Source of the DNA: Diadophis punctatus similis
Lineage: Eukaryota > Chordata > Lepidosauria > Squamata > Dipsadidae
Direction of reading: 5' to 3'
Assembly (NCBI GenBank): GCA_023053685.1
Contig: JALIGW010000040.1
Span: 186,001 to 250,000 of the forward strand
DNA: 64,000 nt
Every line of letters starts with the position of its first letter. Within the stretch, counting starts at the first letter, position 1. Positions 23,617-35,092 of the stretch are shown in pieces. Position numbers and translations under genes: made by a program. The notes under the pieces are model-generated. The model saw nothing but the letters and a program-made list of their open reading frames with translations, was not told the origin of the DNA and did not search any database.

Positions 23617-23799
23617 CAAATTATCCAGGGCAGTGGGATCCAGCTATATCTATATGATCTATTGCTCCTTTTCAACATGTGGTGCCATAATTCCAGGTAA
23701 AGCCTTTCAGATCAGACCCTCCCACAACTTTCTTTGTGGCTATCATTAAGGTAAATAATTCAAAAGAGTCCATTTGGTTCAGTGCTGCAGATGCTGGCC

Positions 23800-23935
23800 T
23801 AGAAACCAAGAGACTGAATTCTAGGCTTCCTTGGGTGTAAAGCCAGCTGCGTGACTTTGGGCCAATCACTCACTCTTAGACCAGCCTCCCTCACAGGGTT
23901 GTTGCGGGGAAAATAGGAGTGATGGGTATGTTTTC
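23800..23935 (+). repeat. MIR/CORE-like SINE remnant
   Basis: 'gcgtgactttgggccaatca' and 'cctccctcacagggttgttg' are the conserved core words of the ancient amniote CORE-SINEs. Confidence 0.55.
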
Positions 23936-24161
23936 TGAGTTCACACACACACATACACCTCTCTCCCTGTCAGGTTAAAAATTAACAATTTTTTTAAAAA
24001 TTGCTGTTGGGCAAATCAGCAACATACCACTTCCACCGACTTGAAGCCCTTGCTCCGCGCTGCCAAAACCCCTCATCCCTCTTTGGAGAGGAGCCATAGC
24101 CCATAGCCTTCACTGTCAGTTGCCACTTCAATCTCCCACCCGCACTCTGCTGCCAATTAAC

Positions 24162-24164
<3 letters not shown>

Positions 24165-24232
<68 letters not shown>
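24165..24232. repeat. (CA)n microsatellite
   Basis: Pure CA run of about 66 bp. Confidence 0.97.
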
Positions 24233-24235
<3 letters not shown>

Positions 24236-24454
24236 TGCCATTTCTCAACTTCCCACACTTTGGGTCTAGAAAAACATGCTATTTTCTAATTGTCTCATCA
24301 AGCCGCAAATGCCTCCGAACAGGGCCTGGATCTCTAACGAATGGAAGGTGGGGGGAGAGGCTGCTCAGTCCTATGGTGTAGTTCACGAAGACTCACAAAT
24401 TACTTTCCCTTCCATCCTTTCATCCACAGTGCTGCCTCGGCCCCGCGTCCTGAG

Positions 24455-24863
24455 TGTTATGTCCGAGGTGTGGGACAGACTGAGGCGAGACGGGGAGTGT
24501 TAACCAAATAGACTTTATTAAGGCTGACAGGAAGAACAGCGTTCAAACAACCCAAACGGAACAGCACAAGAGGAAAGTTGCCTCAGCCGTGTCTTGACAG
24601 CTCTTTTATAGGCGGCTGTCAGATGCGGCAGCCAATAGGGGGCCAGGAATCTCCTGCTCAGCAGCCGGGCTGGTCTCGGCCAATCAGGAGCATTGACAGC
24701 AATCTCTGGCGTCCCGCAGGGACGTAGCACTGAGCGTGCGCATAGGACTGGCATCCTGGGTGAAAGGGAAGCGCTCAGAACGCAGTCCCCAGGGAAGCCA
24801 GGCCCACCGCGCTTGCTATGTCCTGTGCACATGCCAAGGGGGCGGGGCTGAGGTAATGCCACA
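24455..24863 (-). repeat. solo LTR, antisense
   Basis: On the - strand: TATAAAAGAGC (about 24610), AATAAAGTC (about 24520) and a U5 ending ACATAACA at 24455. Its promoter resembles the other Gypsy LTRs here (two 'gattggc/ccaat' boxes). The 5' edge TGTGGC at 24863 is a guess; no target duplication was found. Confidence 0.6.
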
Positions 24864-24974
24864 GATCTAAGGCTGGCCGTGGTCTGGCCCAGATGGCTGC
24901 CACCAGGTTGCAGAGTCAGCACCCAGTTGGCCTGGGCCGGGCTGAGGCGCCACGGGCCAATACTTCAATGTTTC

Positions 24975-25050
24975 CAGGGTGGCGCTGGGGGCCGGATCTA
25001 CCCACCTTGCGGGCTGGATCCAGCCCGCAGGCCTTGAGTTTGACACCCTG
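24975..25050. mobile_element. short hAT-like remnant ending TTGAGTTTGACACCCTG
   Basis: Starts CAGGGTGGC and ends in the inverted form of CAGGGTGTCAAACTCAA. The same right end is found at 26844 and 32844. Confidence 0.45.
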
Positions 25051-25800
25051 GCTCAAAGGCAAAGAAACAGCAGCAGAGAGGAGACTGATCTTTGCGAAGT
25101 GAGTCTGGTGTGTCAGGAAGAGAGAGAGAAGCATGAGGTAACTTAGTGGGTCGGGGAGGCCTAGGCCCCCCATGGGCTTCCCCACCCTGAGATACCTCAC
25201 GTTCTCTTAACGAATGGCACATTGGTATTCTTGAATTGTGAGCTCTTGGGAAAGTATCCCCCTCTTGTGTGTTGCAAACAACCATTTCCAGTGGGGAAAA
25301 CAGGATAAAGCAAATGGGGAAAAATATTTTCCTTGGCTATATTGCCAGTCTGAATTAGACCATGGCAGGGTCCCTTACAGGAGAGCCCTTTTATGTATTA
25401 ATAGAAAAGCAATTAACTTAATTCTGATCGTAAATGCTAAAGCTATTGCACTGTTGTATGTGGATGTCACCACTAAATAACCTGAGCCTGGTTTGTTCTC
25501 GGTCTTTTACGTGGCCACAAACTACTAGTAAAAGTGGTATTTGATCACAGCAAGGAGGCATCAAGAAATGTTTCTCCTTTTGCATTTGAGCATCTAAGAA
25601 GGGATAGGAAAGGAGAAAGGGAAAGAGGAAAGACAAAGAAAAAAGAAGGAAAGAGGAAGAAAGGAGAATGAAGAGGAAAGGAAAAAGAAGAAAGGAAAGG
25701 AAGGAGTCAAGGAAGGGAAGGAGAAAGGAAAGAAGGAAGGAAGGGAAGGAGGCAGGCAGGCAGGCAGGCAGGAAATTATGAGAGGGAGGAGGGTCTGAGG
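25051..25800. other. no gene; purine-rich tract at 25590-25775
   Basis: 25051-25580 shows nothing recognisable. 25590-25750 is GAAAG/GGAAG-rich and 25750-25775 is (GGCA)n. Confidence 0.5.
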
Positions 25801-26244
25801 CAGGGGCGGGTTACTTGCTTACTGATATCGGTGCGCTGCGCACACATCTCCAGGTTTCGTGCACGTGCGCGCTTGTTACGTGCGCATGCCCTCTTGCGTG
25901 ATTTTGGCAAGATTTTGCTTCTGCGCATGCGCAGAAGCAAAATCTTGCCAAAATGTCACGAGGGGATGCGTGCGCACGATTTCGGCGAGATTCTGCTTCT
26001 GCGCATGCGCGGAAGTAAAATCTCGCTGAAATCTCTCTGTTGCGCGTGTCCCCTTGTGAGATTTCGGTGAGATTTTGCTTCTGCGCATGCGCAGAAGCAA
26101 AACCAAAAAAAAACTTTTAAAAAGATGGCGACGCGCGCGACTGTCCCATGAAGACAGTACCGGAGCAGTCACGCGCAAATTGCATAATCGGGAGGTCCCT
26201 ACCGGAGCTGCGCACTGGACCGCACCGGTAGGAACCCACCCCTG
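25801..26244. mobile_element. hAT-type MITE with internal perfect palindrome
   Basis: Starts CAGGGGCGGGTTACT and ends TAGGAACCCACCCCTG; flanked on both sides by GTCTGAGG (25793-25800 and 26245-26252), an exact 8-bp duplication. Inside are three copies of a CTTCTGCGCATGCGC-centred hairpin. Same family as 34752-35092 and 51731-52259. Confidence 0.9.
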
Positions 26245-26429
26245 GTCTGAGGAAAGTCCTGCCTTAGTACTTGGCCATCAGCAGCCCTGCTGCCCTTTTG
26301 CCATCCCTGTGTCCCCTCTTCCTGACCTCTCCTGGTGGCCTCCCATCCTATCGCTGAGGATGCTTTGGTTACAAAGTTGGGTCTCCTCGCATAGAGAGGG
26401 AGTGGGTCTCCCTCTGACCCACACACTTT

Positions 26430-26844
26430 GCCCTCCCGCACACACCATGAGCAACCTGGCCAAGGAGAGCGAGCACAGCAGCAGCAGCAGCAGCCTTGAG
26501 GAGGAGGTAAGAGCAGCCAGGTGCCCCCTTGGGGAAGACTGGGCTGGGCTGGGTGCTTGCCCTCCACTGCCCAGGGCTCTGGGCAGCCTGAGCCACCATC
26601 TGGGGTTCCTCCGTGTGGCCTGAGAGGGAAGGACGGTGAGGCTCCTCTGGTGGACAAGGGTTTGGCGCTCACCCTGGTCTTTCCTTTCCTTCCTCCGCTG
26701 GAGACAATAGCAAGGTGCCCTGTGCATCACAGGCACCCCCCCCCCGACACGAACGATGTTGAGCTGGCCAAGCCCCCCTGCCCCCCCCCGAGGTCAACCA
26801 CAACCCTGATGCGGTTCTCTTTGAAATCGAGTTTGACAACCCTG
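26430..26844 (+). mobile_element. repeated segment with exon-like start (copy 1)
   Basis: About 415 bp that recurs at 32404-32844. It holds ATG at 26447, an ORF of 20 codons with a Ser run (MSNLAKESEH...SLEEE) and GTAAGA immediately after codon 20. The right end is GAGTTTGACAACCCTG, hAT-like. It is probably a DNA transposon or a captured exon; the product is unknown. Confidence 0.5.
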
Positions 26845-27200
26845 ACCTATCTCAATCCTAAACATCTGGCTGTTTGTGTGACTAACCATAATAATAATTT
26901 AAACATCTATGCAGCCTGATTCACAACAACTCTGAGCGACTCACAACAATTTAGCTTCAGCAAAGTTGATTTGAGAAAACCCACTGTCAATTTTAAACTT
27001 ACCTTCAAGGATGTCATCACAAAAGTGTGAGTCAGTCTGTTCCATTTAGGCTTCTGGAAGACTGAAACATGCCCAAGATCATGTTGAAAGAAAGCATATT
27101 GGATCTAGAAAGCAAGAAGAACATGAATTCTATGAGGCTTTTCTTTGGCCAAGTTCTCTGTTTTTAAGAACTCATTGCTCATTTTAAGCAATTTTATTTT
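26845..27200. other. no feature recognised
   Basis: AT-rich, no exon or named repeat. Confidence 0.3.
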
Positions 27201-30147
27201 ATTATTTTTATTTTATTATATTTCTATGCCGCCCAACTCCCGAAGGACTCTGGGCAGCTCATAACATGTAGAAACATCAATAAACATTGATATAAAAAGA
27301 TTAAAATTTTAAAAAACATAGATTAAAACATTAAAAATTTTCAATCATACCACAGTCATGGGTCAACCTCAATTGTTGACATCGGAGGTCAATGGTCCCA
27401 GGCCTGTCAGAACAGCCAGGTCTTGTTAGCTTTCCAGAAGGCCAGCAAGGTGGGGGTAGTATGGATCTCGGGAGGTAGTTGATTCCAGAGAACCGGGGCT
27501 GCCACAGAGAAGGCCCTCCCCCGCGGGCCTGCCAGCCTACATTGTTTAGCTGACGGGACCTGGAGGAGCCTAACTCTGTGGGCTCTTACCGGTCGTTGGG
27601 AGGTATGTGGTAGCAGGCGGTCTTGCAAATAACCTGGCCCTGAGCCATGTAGGGATTTAAAGATCATAACCAACACCTTGAATTGTGTCTGGAGACCAAT
27701 GGGGAGCCAGTGCAGCTCGCGGAGGATTGGTGTAATGTGGGTGTATCTTGGAACACCCACAACCGCTCGCGTGGCTGCATTCTGGATCAGTTGTATTCTC
27801 CGAACAGTCTTCAGGGGTAGCCCCAAGTAGAGCGCGTTACAATAATAAAGCCGTGAAGTGATAAGGGCATGAGTGACTGTGAGCAATGCCTTCTGATCCA
27901 GGTAGGGTCGCAATTGGTGCACCAGGCGAACCTGTGCAAAGGTCCCCCTAGCTACAGCTGTGAGATGTTGGTCTAATTTCAGCTGTGAGTCTAGGAGGAC
28001 ACCCAAATTGCAGACCCGTTCTGAGGGGATTAATTTTTCTCCCCCCCAGAACCAAGGAAGAACAGTCGGTAAAGTCCTTTGGAGGCAATATCCATTGCCA
28101 CTCGGTCTTGTCAGGGTTAAGTTTGAGCCTGTTGATTCCCATCCAGACCCTCGCATCGTTCGGGCACCGGCACATCACGTCTGCCGCTTCACTGAAGTGA
28201 CGCGGGGTGGAGATGTACAACTGGGTATCATCAGCGTACTGCTGAAACCTCACCCCGTGTCATCGAATGATCTCACCCAGTGGTTTCATGTAGATGTTAA
28301 ATAGGAGGGGGGAGAGGACCGAGCCCTGAGGCACCCCGCAAACGAGGGGTCTAGGGGTCGATCTCTGCCTCCCAGCCAACACCGACTGCGACTGATCAGA
28401 GAGATAGGAGGAGAACCACCGTAAAATTGTGCCTCCCACTCCCAGCTCCCCTAATCGGCACAGAAGGATACCATGGTCAATGGTATCGAAAGCAGCTGAG
28501 AGGTCAAGTAGCACCAAGATAGAGGAAAAACCCCTATCTTGGGCTCGCCAGAGATCATCCATCAGAGTGACCAAAGCAGTTTCTGTGCTGTAGCCGGGCC
28601 TGAAACCCGATTGATAAGGGTCAAGGTAATCCGTTTCATCCAATAACCGTTGGAGCTGGAGCGCCACCACTTTCTCTACAACCTTCCCTACAAAGGGAAG
28701 GTTGGAGATTGGATGAAAGTTTTTCAATTCTGCTGGATCCAGGGAAGGCTTCTTGAGGAGGGGCCTCACCACCACCACCTTAAGTGGTTGTGGAACAGAC
28801 CCCTCTCTCAAAGAAGCATTGACCAGTACCTGGAGCCAGCCTCGTGTCACCTCTCTGCTGGATGAAACCAGCCAGGAGGGGCACGGGTCCAACAAACAAG
28901 TGGAGGAGTTCATTGCTCCAATGGCCTTGTCCACTTCCTCAGGAGTCGTGGGCTCAAATTCTTCCCACATAATAGGACTAAGATCTTCCCCTGTCATCTT
29001 GGCTTGAATTGCCCAATCAGAGTCCAGGTCCATCCGAATCTGAGTGATTTTATCTGCCAAAAACTGTACAAATTCCTCAGCTCTACCCTGCAAGGGTTCC
29101 TCCTTTCCCTCCACTTTAAGGAGGGAGCGAGTCACCCGAAACAGAGCGGCTGGGTGTGAATCAGCGGATTCAATAAGTGCGGCAAAATGCGAACATTTTG
29201 CCGCCCGTATCGCCACTAAATACGTCCTAATAAAGGCTCTTAAAAGTGTTCAGTCGGATTCAGCTTTAATGGATCTCCAGTGTCGCTCTAGACGTCTCTT
29301 TTGGCGTTTCATCTCCCGGAGCTCCTCGGTAAACCAAGGGGCTTTCCTGGATCCACTGCCGCGGAGAGGTCGCAAAGTCGCAATCTGATCCAATGCCCCA
29401 AAAGCTCCCCTATTCCAGACAGCCACTAGGGACTCAGAAGGATTGTGGACAAGGGATTCAGGTATCTCCCCAAGCTCCCTCTGGAACCCATCCGGGTCCA
29501 TTAGGCGTCTGGGGCAGAACCACCTAATCATTTCCGCCTCCCTGCGATGGAGGAGAGGTGCAATGAAGTCTAACCTCAGCAGGAAATGATCTGACCACGA
29601 CAAGGGAGAAATGACTATGACCCTTAAATTCAGATAATCTCTCCACTGTCCCGAGAGAAATACTAAGTCGAGCGTGTGACACCCCCTATGAGTCGGACCC
29701 TGACTCATCAGAGGATTCACCGAGCAATGGCAGGTTAAAGTCCCCCAGCACCATAAGTCTGGGGAACACTACCGCCAGCCCAGCTACCATTCCAGCAGCG
29801 CAGGCAGGGCCGTAGTAACGCAGCTGGGAGGCAGGTACGTTAACAATAGGCCCAACTGAACCCTTGAGTCCAACTTCAGAAGGAGAGACTCACACCCAAC
29901 AATCTCTGGGGCAGGGATCCTGCGAGGACAAAGACTCTTGCGAGCTATAATTGCCACTCCTCCACCCCTTCCCTGGGGTCGTGGCTGATGCCATATCTGA
30001 AACCCGTCTGGGCACATCTCCCCTCTTGGCCCAGCCAGGTCTCAGTAATACATGCCAGATCGGCTCCCTCTTCCAAGATTAAATCTCGAACCAGGGGAGC
30101 TTTGTTGACAATCGACCTGGCATTAAATAACAGCAGCTTGAGCCCAG
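27200..30147 (-). mobile_element. 5'-truncated CR1-type LINE
   Basis: Same family as 10300-14960. Read on the - strand: endonuclease from about 30130 ([13 protein letters not shown] start, [15 protein letters not shown]) to 29784, then 29720-29250, 29216-28260 ([13 protein letters not shown] and [17 protein letters not shown]) and 28253-27407 ([25 protein letters not shown]). Several stops and frameshifts. The 3' tail at 27200-27300 has the shared 'gccgcccaactcccgaag'. It ends upstream at the start of ORF2, beside a solo LTR. Confidence 0.88.
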
Positions 30148-30152
30148 CAATC

Positions 30153-30380
30153 TATTACGTATGGCCATACGTGATCAAAATTTGCATACCCGCCGCTGAT
30201 TGGCTGTTTTAGCAGCGGGAGATTTAAGCTGCTGTTCAGTGGCTGGCCAACTACAGAGAAGCCTTTAAAAGCAGCTTCCCTGCAGCCTGCCAGCATTCCG
30301 TTTTAGCTTCAGCTACGGCTAAATAAAAGGTGCTGAACTGTTCCTACGTCTTGCCTCTTCATTTCCAGCGCAATCTAATG
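30153..30380 (+). repeat. solo Gypsy-type LTR
   Basis: Contains TTTAAAAG (about 30266), AATAAAAGG (about 30322) and 'cttgcctcttcattt' as in the Gypsy LTR at 23350. CAATC at 30148-30152 and 30381-30385 is a possible 5-bp duplication; the ends then read TATTAC...TAATG, so the canonical TG...CA is lost or the edges are slightly off. ACGTATGGCCATACGT at 30157-30172 is a perfect palindrome. Confidence 0.6.
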
Positions 30381-30575
30381 CAATCATATTCTCAGATATT
30401 TATTTTAGAATAATTTAAATTGGGAAGCACGATAGGAGCTATTTTATATAATGACATTAGCAAAGGAAATGTAAATATCTTCATCCTACTGAAGGAAACC
30501 ATATTGGTTCTGGAAATGTATCAAATGTATATTATTTTTTCCCCCAAACAAGATATTGGTTTCTTAGGTCTAGTT

Positions 30576-31913
30576 CAGGGGTCGGCAATCTTAAAAACTC
30601 AAAGAGCCATTTGGTCCCATTTCCCAGAGAAAACAAAACACCCGGAGCCACAAAATGTGGGTGGGCATGGTCAACTTGACGTCACTCCCACCTAGTCACA
30701 TGACCCCCAGCTACAGCTACCCAGGTTTTGTGGCTGTTTTCTTTTCTATGAGAAAAAGAAAACTTTTTCCCCTCTTTCTCCCTCTCCTATCTCTCTCCCT
30801 CTCCTATCTCTCTCCCTCCCTCTCATCTTTTCTCTCTCTCTTTCCCTCTCCCCATCTCTCTCCCTTCCTCCCCACCCATCTCTCTCTCCCTCATCTCTCT
30901 TTTTCTCCCTCTGTCTCCCCTTCTCTCTGTGTGCTCTGAGGAACGATCGCCCCCCTGGCTTCTCTTTGGGCGACCCTCCTCCCTTTCTTGCGACTCCCTG
31001 GCTGGCTGTGGCACGCGTAGGGAGGCCCTCCTCAAGCGAGCGGCAAGCACAGCAAAGGCACACACGGCAGGCGGGCAGTGGGCAGCTGCTTGCTTAAGGA
31101 GGGTCTTTGGATGCGGCTTCTCTCCTGCCCTAAGGATCCAGCCATTGCCTTGCTGTGTCCCGTCCCGTCCTTCCTCCCCGCAGCTCTTTGGCCAAGCGGG
31201 GAGGGCATGAGCTCCAGCCCAAAGTGGCAGGAAGCGAAGGCTGCCTTATGGGCAAATGTGGCGTGAAGGCAGCTACAAGCCTGCTTCTCTTCTGTTCTAA
31301 GGATCTGGCCATTGCCTTGCCAGCCCCCCCCACCCCGCATGAGAGGAGAAGGAGGGGGAGGAGGGTCGCCGGAGCGAAGGCAGCCTTCGCTTCCTGCTGC
31401 TTCGGGCTGGAGCTCACGCCCACCCTGCTCAGCCAAAGAGGTGCGGGGGGATGGGACGGGACACAGCAAGACAATGGCCGGATCCTTAGGGCAGGAGAGA
31501 AGCCGCATCCAAAGACCCTCAAGCGAGCAGCCGCCTGCCTGCCGTGTGCGCTTTTGCTGCACCTGCTGCTTGCTTGAGGAGGGCCTTCCCGCGCACGCCA
31601 CAGCTACCCAGGGAGTCGCGAGAAGGGGAGGAGGGTCGCCCAAAGAGAAGCCAGGGTGGCGATCGTTCCTCAGCACACACAGAGAGAAGGGGAGAGACCA
31701 GCACCAACAAGGGCCGGAAGAAGCTCCACAAGAGTGAGGCACTGGAGAATCAACCCCAGGCACTTCCCCATCCCCCGCCATCACCCTTACCTTCTCAGGC
31801 TAGGCAAGGGAAGGGAGGGCGAGGGGTGGGGCAGTCAGTGATGGGACAGGGAGCTGCGGCAGAGGGCCCAAAGAGTTGCTTGTGGCTCGCGAGCCGCGAT
31901 TTGCCGACCCCTG
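30576..31913. mobile_element. hAT-type element with long inverted arms
   Basis: Termini CAGGGGTCGGCAATC and GATTTGCCGACCCCTG are inverted; flanks GTCTAGTT at 30568-30575 and 31914-31921 are an exact 8-bp duplication. Arms of about 330 bp (30915-31246 and 31379-31695) are inverted and roughly 90-95 percent alike, so ORFs appear mirrored on both strands. 30775-30930 is CT-rich. No transposase is seen. Confidence 0.9.
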
Positions 31914-31921
31914 GTCTAGTT

Positions 31922-32403
31922 GCTTTGTGTACCAACATTAGCAAAGAAAATTAAACAAAAATGTAAGCACATTTATCCTAAGCATTATTGATTCCTAGAA
32001 GGTTAAGAAGGAACAGTTATACCTCCCAGTAAGGCCATGTCTTGCAAAATGCTTTGCTACACTTCAAGACAACTACACATTTAAATGAAACTTTTAAATA
32101 TAATGGGAACAAGGTGGGAGCAACATTCTGTCCAGAGTCATCTTGTAGGGGAAATGGGCGGCATAAAAGTTTAATAAATAAGTAAAGTAAAATAAATAAA
32201 TTCCCATCAACTCCCACAGGGCTGCTGTAATGATTGCAGACCTCCAGCCATATGAACAGGATGTGATCCTCAAATTTTTAGCATGAATGTTACCATTTCC
32301 AAGAGAGTAAGGCCTCCATTTATGATAAATGTTGGGATAGCTTGCCCCACTATATAGTTGTTAGCCTTTACAAGCTATAGCAGTGAGGCAGGTTGAAGTT
32401 ATA
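31922..32403. other. no gene; LINE tail at 32120-32205
   Basis: 32125-32205 ends 'aaatgggcggcataaaagtt' plus AAATA repeats, like a + strand CR1 tail. Rest unrecognised. Confidence 0.4.
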
Positions 32404-32844
32404 CCCAAACACTTTGCCCTCCCGCACACACCATGAGCAACCTGGCCAAGGAGAGCGAGCACAGCAGCAGCAGCCTGGAGGAGAAGGTAAGCGCAGCCGC
32501 GCGGCCCCTTGGGGAAGGCTGGGCAGGGCTGGGCACTTGCCCTCCACTGCCCAGGGCTCCGGGCAGCCTGCATCACTATCTGGGGGTCCTCCGCGTGGCC
32601 TGAGAGGGATGGCAAAGCTCCTCTGGTGGACAAGGGTTTGGCGCTCGTCCTGGTCTCACCTTCCTCTGTTGGAGACAATGGATCCCCCTAGGACCACCCG
32701 GGCCACCACAGGCGCCCCGGCCATGAGCGATGTCGAGCTGCCCACACCCACCATGTCCATGTCCACCCCAGTCAGGCCCACCACGGCCATCCCCACCCCG
32801 AGGTCAACTATAAGCCCTCAATGAAATTGAGTTTGACACCCCTG
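32404..32844 (+). mobile_element. repeated segment with exon-like start (copy 2)
   Basis: ATG at 32433, 18 codons with a shorter Ser run (two codons fewer than copy 1), then GTAAGC at 32487. The right end is GAGTTTGACACCCCTG, a better hAT-like terminus than copy 1. The left edge ('actttgccctcccgcaca') matches copy 1. Confidence 0.5.
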
Positions 32845-33170
32845 GTTTAGAAGAACCTGGAGGTCCAAAGTTCCCTGATACTACTGTACTGAATGGCTTT
32901 TCCTATGTACAGCATCTTGGTGGTTTGTCCAGTTACAAGAAACACATGCTTTATTCTGCAAAAGCAGTTGTAAAATTTGCATTCAGGAAAAGTTGTAACA
33001 GCACAAATTAGCACAAAGGCTTTATCTAAGCACTATATTTTGAAAATTGTATACAATACATTTCAATCTAGCAAGTTACAATAAATATCACAAGATGGCA
33101 GTAGAGCTCCACAGAAATTTTAGTTTGACATGTTTTTTGGCAAAACATGTCACGCAGTGATTTTATATTG
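32845..33170. other. no feature recognised
   Basis: AT-rich, no exon or named repeat. Confidence 0.3.
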
Positions 33171-33172
33171 CC

Positions 33173-33461
33173 TGTTACATGTATATGCAGGGAGATGCAT
33201 CCCTATCAAATATAATGGTTTATTCCTGAGCACGTGATTAATGTTCCTAGTACGCATGTGTACATTCCTTCCTTCCTTCCTTTTGTTCTCTGCTTCATGA
33301 CGAAGCAACATCTCTTTTATATAGCCAGTATGTAATTAACTATTTTTGTTAAGAAATAAATATCTTTTACATTAGAATTATAATGCGGTTTATTTTGACA
33401 ATGTCAGAGTTCCAGGAAAAGATTCATTTCGTCTCTGATAAGAATAATTCTTATCTTAACA
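33173..33461 (+). repeat. LTR (initiator-Met primed element, copy 1)
   Basis: Approximate start TGTTACATG, a TATA-like 'ttttatatagcc' at about 33315, AATAAATAT at about 33354, end AACA at 33461, followed at once by a primer-binding site. It shares AGGAAAAGATTCATT and a CTTCAT...GAAG hairpin with the LTR at 63.4-63.68 kb. Confidence 0.6.
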
Positions 33462-33479
33462 TGGTAGCAGAGGATGGTT
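33462..33479 (+). other. primer-binding site for initiator Met tRNA
   Basis: TGGTAGCAGAGGATGGTT is complementary over 18 nt to the 3' end (with CCA) of vertebrate initiator tRNA-Met as I recall it. It starts directly after the LTR CA. The internal region after it is lost within about 20 bp. Confidence 0.75.
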
Positions 33480-33500
33480 GCAAAATTGGGGCTGCCACAG

Positions 33501-34626
33501 CAGGGGTCTCCAACTTTTTGGAACTCAGGGACCACCAAATTCATAATTTTAAATCCTGCGGACCACTGCTGTGAGGCCTCCAGGTGGGAGGCCCGAGAGA
33601 AAGCGCCTGGTCCAGGCACACAGCCTAGAAACCTTTCTTGTGTTCCTTCTCTCAAGAAGCTTGGTTAACAAAGGAAAACGAAGATGGGCAGACTGACGGT
33701 GGCTTGCTGATGTTGATGGGAAGCTGCCATCTCCCTGGCAGGCCAGTGCACCAAGATGGAGGAGCTGCTCCGGGAAGACCAAAGGGCAAGTCCTGTGACT
33801 ACTGCAGCTCTGGAATATGGGACCGGCCCATGGTGGGGCTGAAAATCTCTGCCATAGGGGGTGGCACATGCAATGTGCAACTTTGCAGGTGGTGTAACGT
33901 GCAAAAAGGAGCGCAGCCCTCGCCGGCCGTACCGAGGTAAAGATGCTGTTGCAGTGGGGGGGGGGCAGCCCAAGCGGGCCCAAGCGGCGGTAGCGATGGC
34001 TGGAAGGTGCAGGAGCGAAGCGTTACTTGCATTTGCATGGCATCAGCATTCCGCCTTCGCTGCGGTATAGTTGCGCCAGCTGGTGGCGCCAAAGCAGCCC
34101 TCGTCTCCTGCTGCTTGGGGCTTGGAGCGGTAAACCGCGTCCGGGAAGCACTACAGCAGAGAGAAGTAGCCAGAGTCAATCCTAGTTTTGCTGTCCATTG
34201 CGGACGCTAGATCGGCCCTCTGCAAACTCTCGTCTCTTGAGAAGCCCGGCCGAATTTTCCCGTGCCACTCGCGCTTCAGTACTTTGACTCCCAGAGACAG
34301 GATGGGGTCCTTCAGGCAGTTAGTTTGGCCACCTGTTAGCGGAGAGAAGCACCCGGGGTCAACCCTAGCTTTGCTGTCCATTGCAGCTAGAAATCTCAAA
34401 TACAGCCGAGAATGAACATTTCTCTTGTAGCCAGCCCGGATGCTAGATCAGCCCCCTGAAAATTCTCGTCTCTTGAGGAGCACTCGCTGAAGTGGCGCTC
34501 CTCGGGGCCATAGTTTGAGGATGCCTGATTTAGTGCAATATAAAAAATGCAAAGATTTCTCTGTGGACCACTAAAATATTCTCGCAGACCATCAGTGGTC
34601 CATGGACCACTGGTTGGTGACCACTG
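33501..34626. mobile_element. hAT-like non-autonomous element
   Basis: Left end CAGGGGTCTCCAACTTTTTG, right end GGTTGGTGACCACTG; inverted over about 14 bp. The flanks (tgccacag / ttctaaag) do not match, so one side has probably been rearranged. A duplicated word ('ctcgtctcttgag') occurs at about 34228 and 34463. No transposase frame. Confidence 0.65.
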
Positions 34627-34751
34627 TTCTAAAGTTTAGAGGAAAGAGGAACCAAGCTATTGACATTATAAAATTGATTTAGAATACAGAATAACAGACT
34701 TGGGAGGGACCTTGGAGGTCTTCTAGTCCAATCCCTTGCTCAAGCAGGAGA

Positions 34752-35092
34752 CGGGTGGGTTCTAACTTACCTTGCCGCCGGTTCGCTTCCTCCCACGCCG
34801 CGTGGCCATGCCGCGAGGGCACGCATGCGCAGTGCAGAAAATTCACAAAAAATCCCCCCCCCCAAAAGCCAAAAACAAGGTGGCGGTGCATGCGCAGTGC
34901 CGGAAACTCAGCTTCTGCACATGCACAGAAGAAAAAATTATCAAAAAAATTCCAAAATAAAAATAAAAAAAATTCCCAAAAAAAGATGGCGGCGTCCACG
35001 GACCGGCACAGACAGAACTGGCTCCGTGATGTCACCAGTGGTTTGCTACCGCTTCTATAAAACCGGTGCAAACTGGGAGGAACCCACCTCTG
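34752..35092. mobile_element. hAT-type MITE (family of 25801)
   Basis: Flanked by GCAGGAGA at 34744-34751 and 35093-35100, an exact 8-bp duplication, inside the CR1 3' end. Left terminus CGGGTGGGTTCTAAC lacks two bases of the family CAG start; right terminus GGGAGGAACCCACCTCTG. Confidence 0.88.

Noticed and set aside
24455..24863. Host gene promoter (TATA box plus CCAAT boxes)
   Set aside because: The AATAAA after the TATA and the TAACA end are LTR structure, and no exon follows.
31032..31784. 250-aa ORF and mirrored ORFs on both strands
   Set aside because: They follow from the long inverted arms of the hAT-type element; no recognised domain.
33501..34626. Exact 8-bp target duplication for the hAT-like element
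   Set aside because: Left flank tgccacag and right flank ttctaaag do not match.
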